DNA of 51,753 nucleotides from Phycisphaerae bacterium (GTDB taxonomy: Bacteria > Planctomycetota > Phycisphaerae > Sedimentisphaerales > Anaerohalosphaeraceae): NCBI GenBank assembly GCA_014859965.1, contig JACZKQ010000125.1, forward strand, positions 1 through 51,753, written 5' to 3'. A program made the translations under genes and the position numbers. A model generated the notes under the pieces. The model did no database searches, was not told the DNA's origin, and saw only the letters and a program-made list of their open reading frames with translations. Each line of letters starts with the position of its first letter. Positions within the stretch are counted from its first letter, which is position 1. Shown in pieces: positions 50,301 to 51,753 of this stretch.

Positions 50301-51389
50301 TTACCCCAAAACCGCCCATCGCAATTTGGCCGATGCGCTGCGAGGGTTTGAATTGATTTCTCTCATTTGCGGGACGATTGCGTCTTTTGCCGCCGACCGG
50401 TATATGCCATTGCTGATGCCGTCACGAAACGACTGTCTGACAAGGCGGTCTTCGCCGCTGTGAAAACTTATGATGCCGATTCGTCCGCCCGCACGCAGGC
50501 AGTACGGGGCAACTCTTAGAAGCTCTCTCAGTGAACCGAACTCATCATTGACCAATATCCGCAGGGCCTGGAACGTGCGGGCAGCGGGGTGCAAGGAGCC
50601 GGATCCTGAGCTGCGACGCTGCTGTCGCCAGATTCCGGGAGTCAGGCCCTTGACGCTGAAGATCAGGTTGACGAGCTGTGATGTCCTGGTAATCGGCTGC
50701 ACGGCCCGTTGGGTAACGATCAGGCGGGCAATTTCTCGATGGTCAGGCTCATCAGCCAGTTCCCAAAACGCCTCGGCCAACTGCTGTTCCGAAAGGGTGT
50801 TGAGCAAATCCGCACCGGTTTGCCTGAGGCGGTCGTCCATACGCATATCGAGCGGGCCTTCATGCTTATAGCTCATGCCGCGATCGGGATTGTCGATCTG
50901 CATACTTGAAACGCCAAGGTCGGCAAAGATGATGTCATAGCCGTCAATTGCCTCTTTGTTCAGCACCTTGGCAATACCGGCGAAGTTGCTGCGATAGAAG
51001 CTTACAGGGACATTCTCTTGACTCAAGCGATGCCGGGTACGTTCTAGCTCAGCATTGTCGACATCAAGCGCGATCAATTTCCCCGTGGGACCTGTGCGTT
51101 TCATGAATTCCGCTGCATGGCCGCCGTAGCCCACAGTACAGTCAACGACGACCTCACCGGGTGCGGGCGTCAGGCATGCCATAACCTCCTCTGTCAGAAC
51201 AGGAACATGAGTGCTGGACGGCGTCTTGCCTTTGGCTCGCAAGCGGTCCCGCAGTTCCGGGTGGGCCGCGATATCATGCTCCTTGTATTTCTGCTGGAAG
51301 CGCTTTGGATGGGTGCCGGTATATCTGGGCCGCCGCCGGTGGTTGGACGGCGGCTGGTCACCATTGCCCGGTTGGCCAGGCGAATTCAT
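50301..51389 (-). CDS. rsmH: 16S rRNA (cytosine(1402)-N4)-methyltransferase
   Basis: The 362-residue SAM-dependent methyltransferase modifies C1402 in the ribosomal decoding centre. The SAM loop is Val-Asp-Cys-Thr-Val-Gly-Tyr-Gly-Gly-His; further hallmarks are Asp-Leu-Gly-Val-Ser-Ser, Asp-Arg-Gly-Met-Ser-Tyr, Gly-Pro-Leu-Asp-Met-Arg-Met-Asp, and Asn-Pro-Arg-Ser-Ala-Ser-Ala-Lys-Leu-Arg at the C terminus. About 65 extra residues at the N terminus, rich in Pro, Arg and Lys, precede the domain. GGAG is 5 bases before the ATG at 51389. In many bacteria rsmH follows mraZ in the division and cell-wall cluster; neither mraZ nor ftsL is adjacent here. Confidence 0.95.
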   Translation of the reverse strand: MNSPGQPGNGDQPPSNHRRRPRYTGTHPKRFQQKYKEHDIAAHPELRDRLRAKGKTPSSTHVPVLTEEVMACLTPAPGEVVVDCTVGYGGHAAEFMKRTGPTGKLIALDVDNAELERTRHRLSQENVPVSFYRSNFAGIAKVLNKEAIDGYDIIFADLGVSSMQIDNPDRGMSYKHEGPLDMRMDDRLRQTGADLLNTLSEQQLAEAFWELADEPDHREIARLIVTQRAVQPITRTSQLVNLIFSVKGLTPGIWRQQRRSSGSGSLHPAARTFQALRILVNDEFGSLRELLRVAPYCLRAGGRIGIISFHSGEDRLVRQSFRDGISNGIYRSAAKDAIVPQMREINSNPRSASAKLRWAVLG

Positions 51390-51753
51390 AAAAACTCCAG
51401 GCAAATGAACGTTGTTGCACAGCGTTGTCCCGCCCCAGGGCGGTCAAGCGCTTATGAAAGGGTTCCACACACCTGTACTCCAGGCGCCGGCGTATACGGC
51501 CTGAGGCAATCGGCTGTTCGACACCGTGCAGCGAACGCGGTTGATATCCCGCAGCCAATCTGCCGTGTGGCCCACAGCAATTAGAATCCATTCGCCGGCC
51601 GCCAAATTCTACCACACCCGGCCTGCAAATCCAACCCTTCTGCCTCAAAAAGGACATCGTCCAACGTCCACTGTCCACACCTTTCAACACGCCACCGCGG
51701 CCGCAAGTTTTTAGCCCCGCACGGAAGTGCGGCGGGTTGCACGCCAACGCATC
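51390..51753 (-). other. Region upstream of rsmH
   Basis: The 364 bases to the window edge hold the rsmH promoter and a leader of about 210 bases. A CCGCAC/GTGCGG hairpin with a four-base loop lies near 51716-51731. Two minus-strand frames read through the region (one of 129 codons, overlapping rsmH), but both are Arg/Cys-rich and show no family or ribosome site, so I do not call a gene. Confidence 0.4.
51606..51634 (-). promoter_or_regulatory. Probable sigma70 promoter of rsmH
   Basis: On the minus strand, TTGGAT (51629-51634) and TAGAAT (51606-51611) are separated by 17 bases, about 217 bases upstream of the rsmH start. Confidence 0.55.

Noticed and set aside
51716..51731. Hairpin CCGCAC/GTGCGG near the window end as a terminator
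   Set aside because: No T-run follows it in either transcription direction.
51358..51747. 129-codon minus-strand frame upstream of and overlapping rsmH
   Set aside because: Rich in Arg, Gly and Cys, no family, and it crosses the rsmH promoter and start; not MraZ-like.
1..51753. TTAGG/CCTAA as a genome-wide enriched word
   Set aside because: The number of occurrences I noticed across both strands is not above a rough composition estimate; only the codon context in the first genes looks unusual.
1..51753. CRISPR arrays, insertion sequences, tRNA or rRNA genes
   Set aside because: No regularly spaced repeats, transposase or integrase frames, and no tRNA-like T-loop or rRNA sequence were found.

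Overview
This window most likely comes from a planctomycete, probably of the Phycisphaerae. That is inferred from gene content, not from any marker gene. The pointers are an ECF-type sigma factor with a very long C-terminal extension, a secreted beta-helix/LamG protein ending in a dockerin-like module, a type IV pilin-like protein, an exosortase locus, a FabZ-ACP-FabZ-KAS-KAS cluster, and pyruvate:ferredoxin oxidoreductase, which suggests anaerobic metabolism. The DNA is GC-rich. Genes use Shine-Dalgarno sites, and several intergenic regions carry close matches to sigma70-type promoters. I found no rRNA, tRNA, CRISPR array, insertion sequence or integrase.

Layout. Positions 1-3687 (+) hold the glycine cleavage operon: gcvT 3' end, gcvH, and split P protein gcvPA and gcvPB. 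Positions 3730-5029 (-) encode two membrane proteins. Positions 5216-11528 (+) carry a LEA-type lipoprotein, a possible tiny gene, a fatty acid or polyketide-type cassette (two FabZ-like dehydratases, an extended acyl carrier protein, two ketoacyl synthases) and serS. A membrane-bound C39-type cysteine peptidase lies on the minus strand (11631-12452). Its start is divergent from that of the sigma factor gene, which is followed by the LamG/dockerin protein, a pilin-like protein, a rhomboid protease, a glycerol dehydrogenase-like enzyme and a beta-propeller lipoprotein (12893-22910, +).

After a DUF4174 gene (-) and mutY (+), the rest of the window is on the minus strand. The first unit is UroD-like protein, FGGY kinase and class II photolyase; the photolyase gene overlaps mutY tail-to-tail. 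Next is a three-gene operon (33186 down to 29018) for a GrpE-like protein with two membrane helices, an Hsp70 without a helical lid, and a membrane-anchored TerB/J-domain protein. Together these look like a complete Hsp70 machine tethered to the cytoplasmic membrane, and this is the most interesting system here. Upstream lies an exopolysaccharide/exosortase operon (45025 down to 33476): Wza-like export lipoprotein, exosortase, EpsI-like protein, giant TPR protein, Wzc-like chain-length/tyrosine kinase protein and nucleotide-sugar epimerase. The window ends with a lipoprotein of unknown function, nifJ and rsmH.

How the parts fit together (inference): much of the window serves the cell envelope, through polysaccharide export and exosortase sorting, acyl chain synthesis, secreted adhesin-like proteins and membrane proteolysis. 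The membrane-tethered chaperone operon sits next to the export operon and may serve it, though adjacency alone does not prove this.
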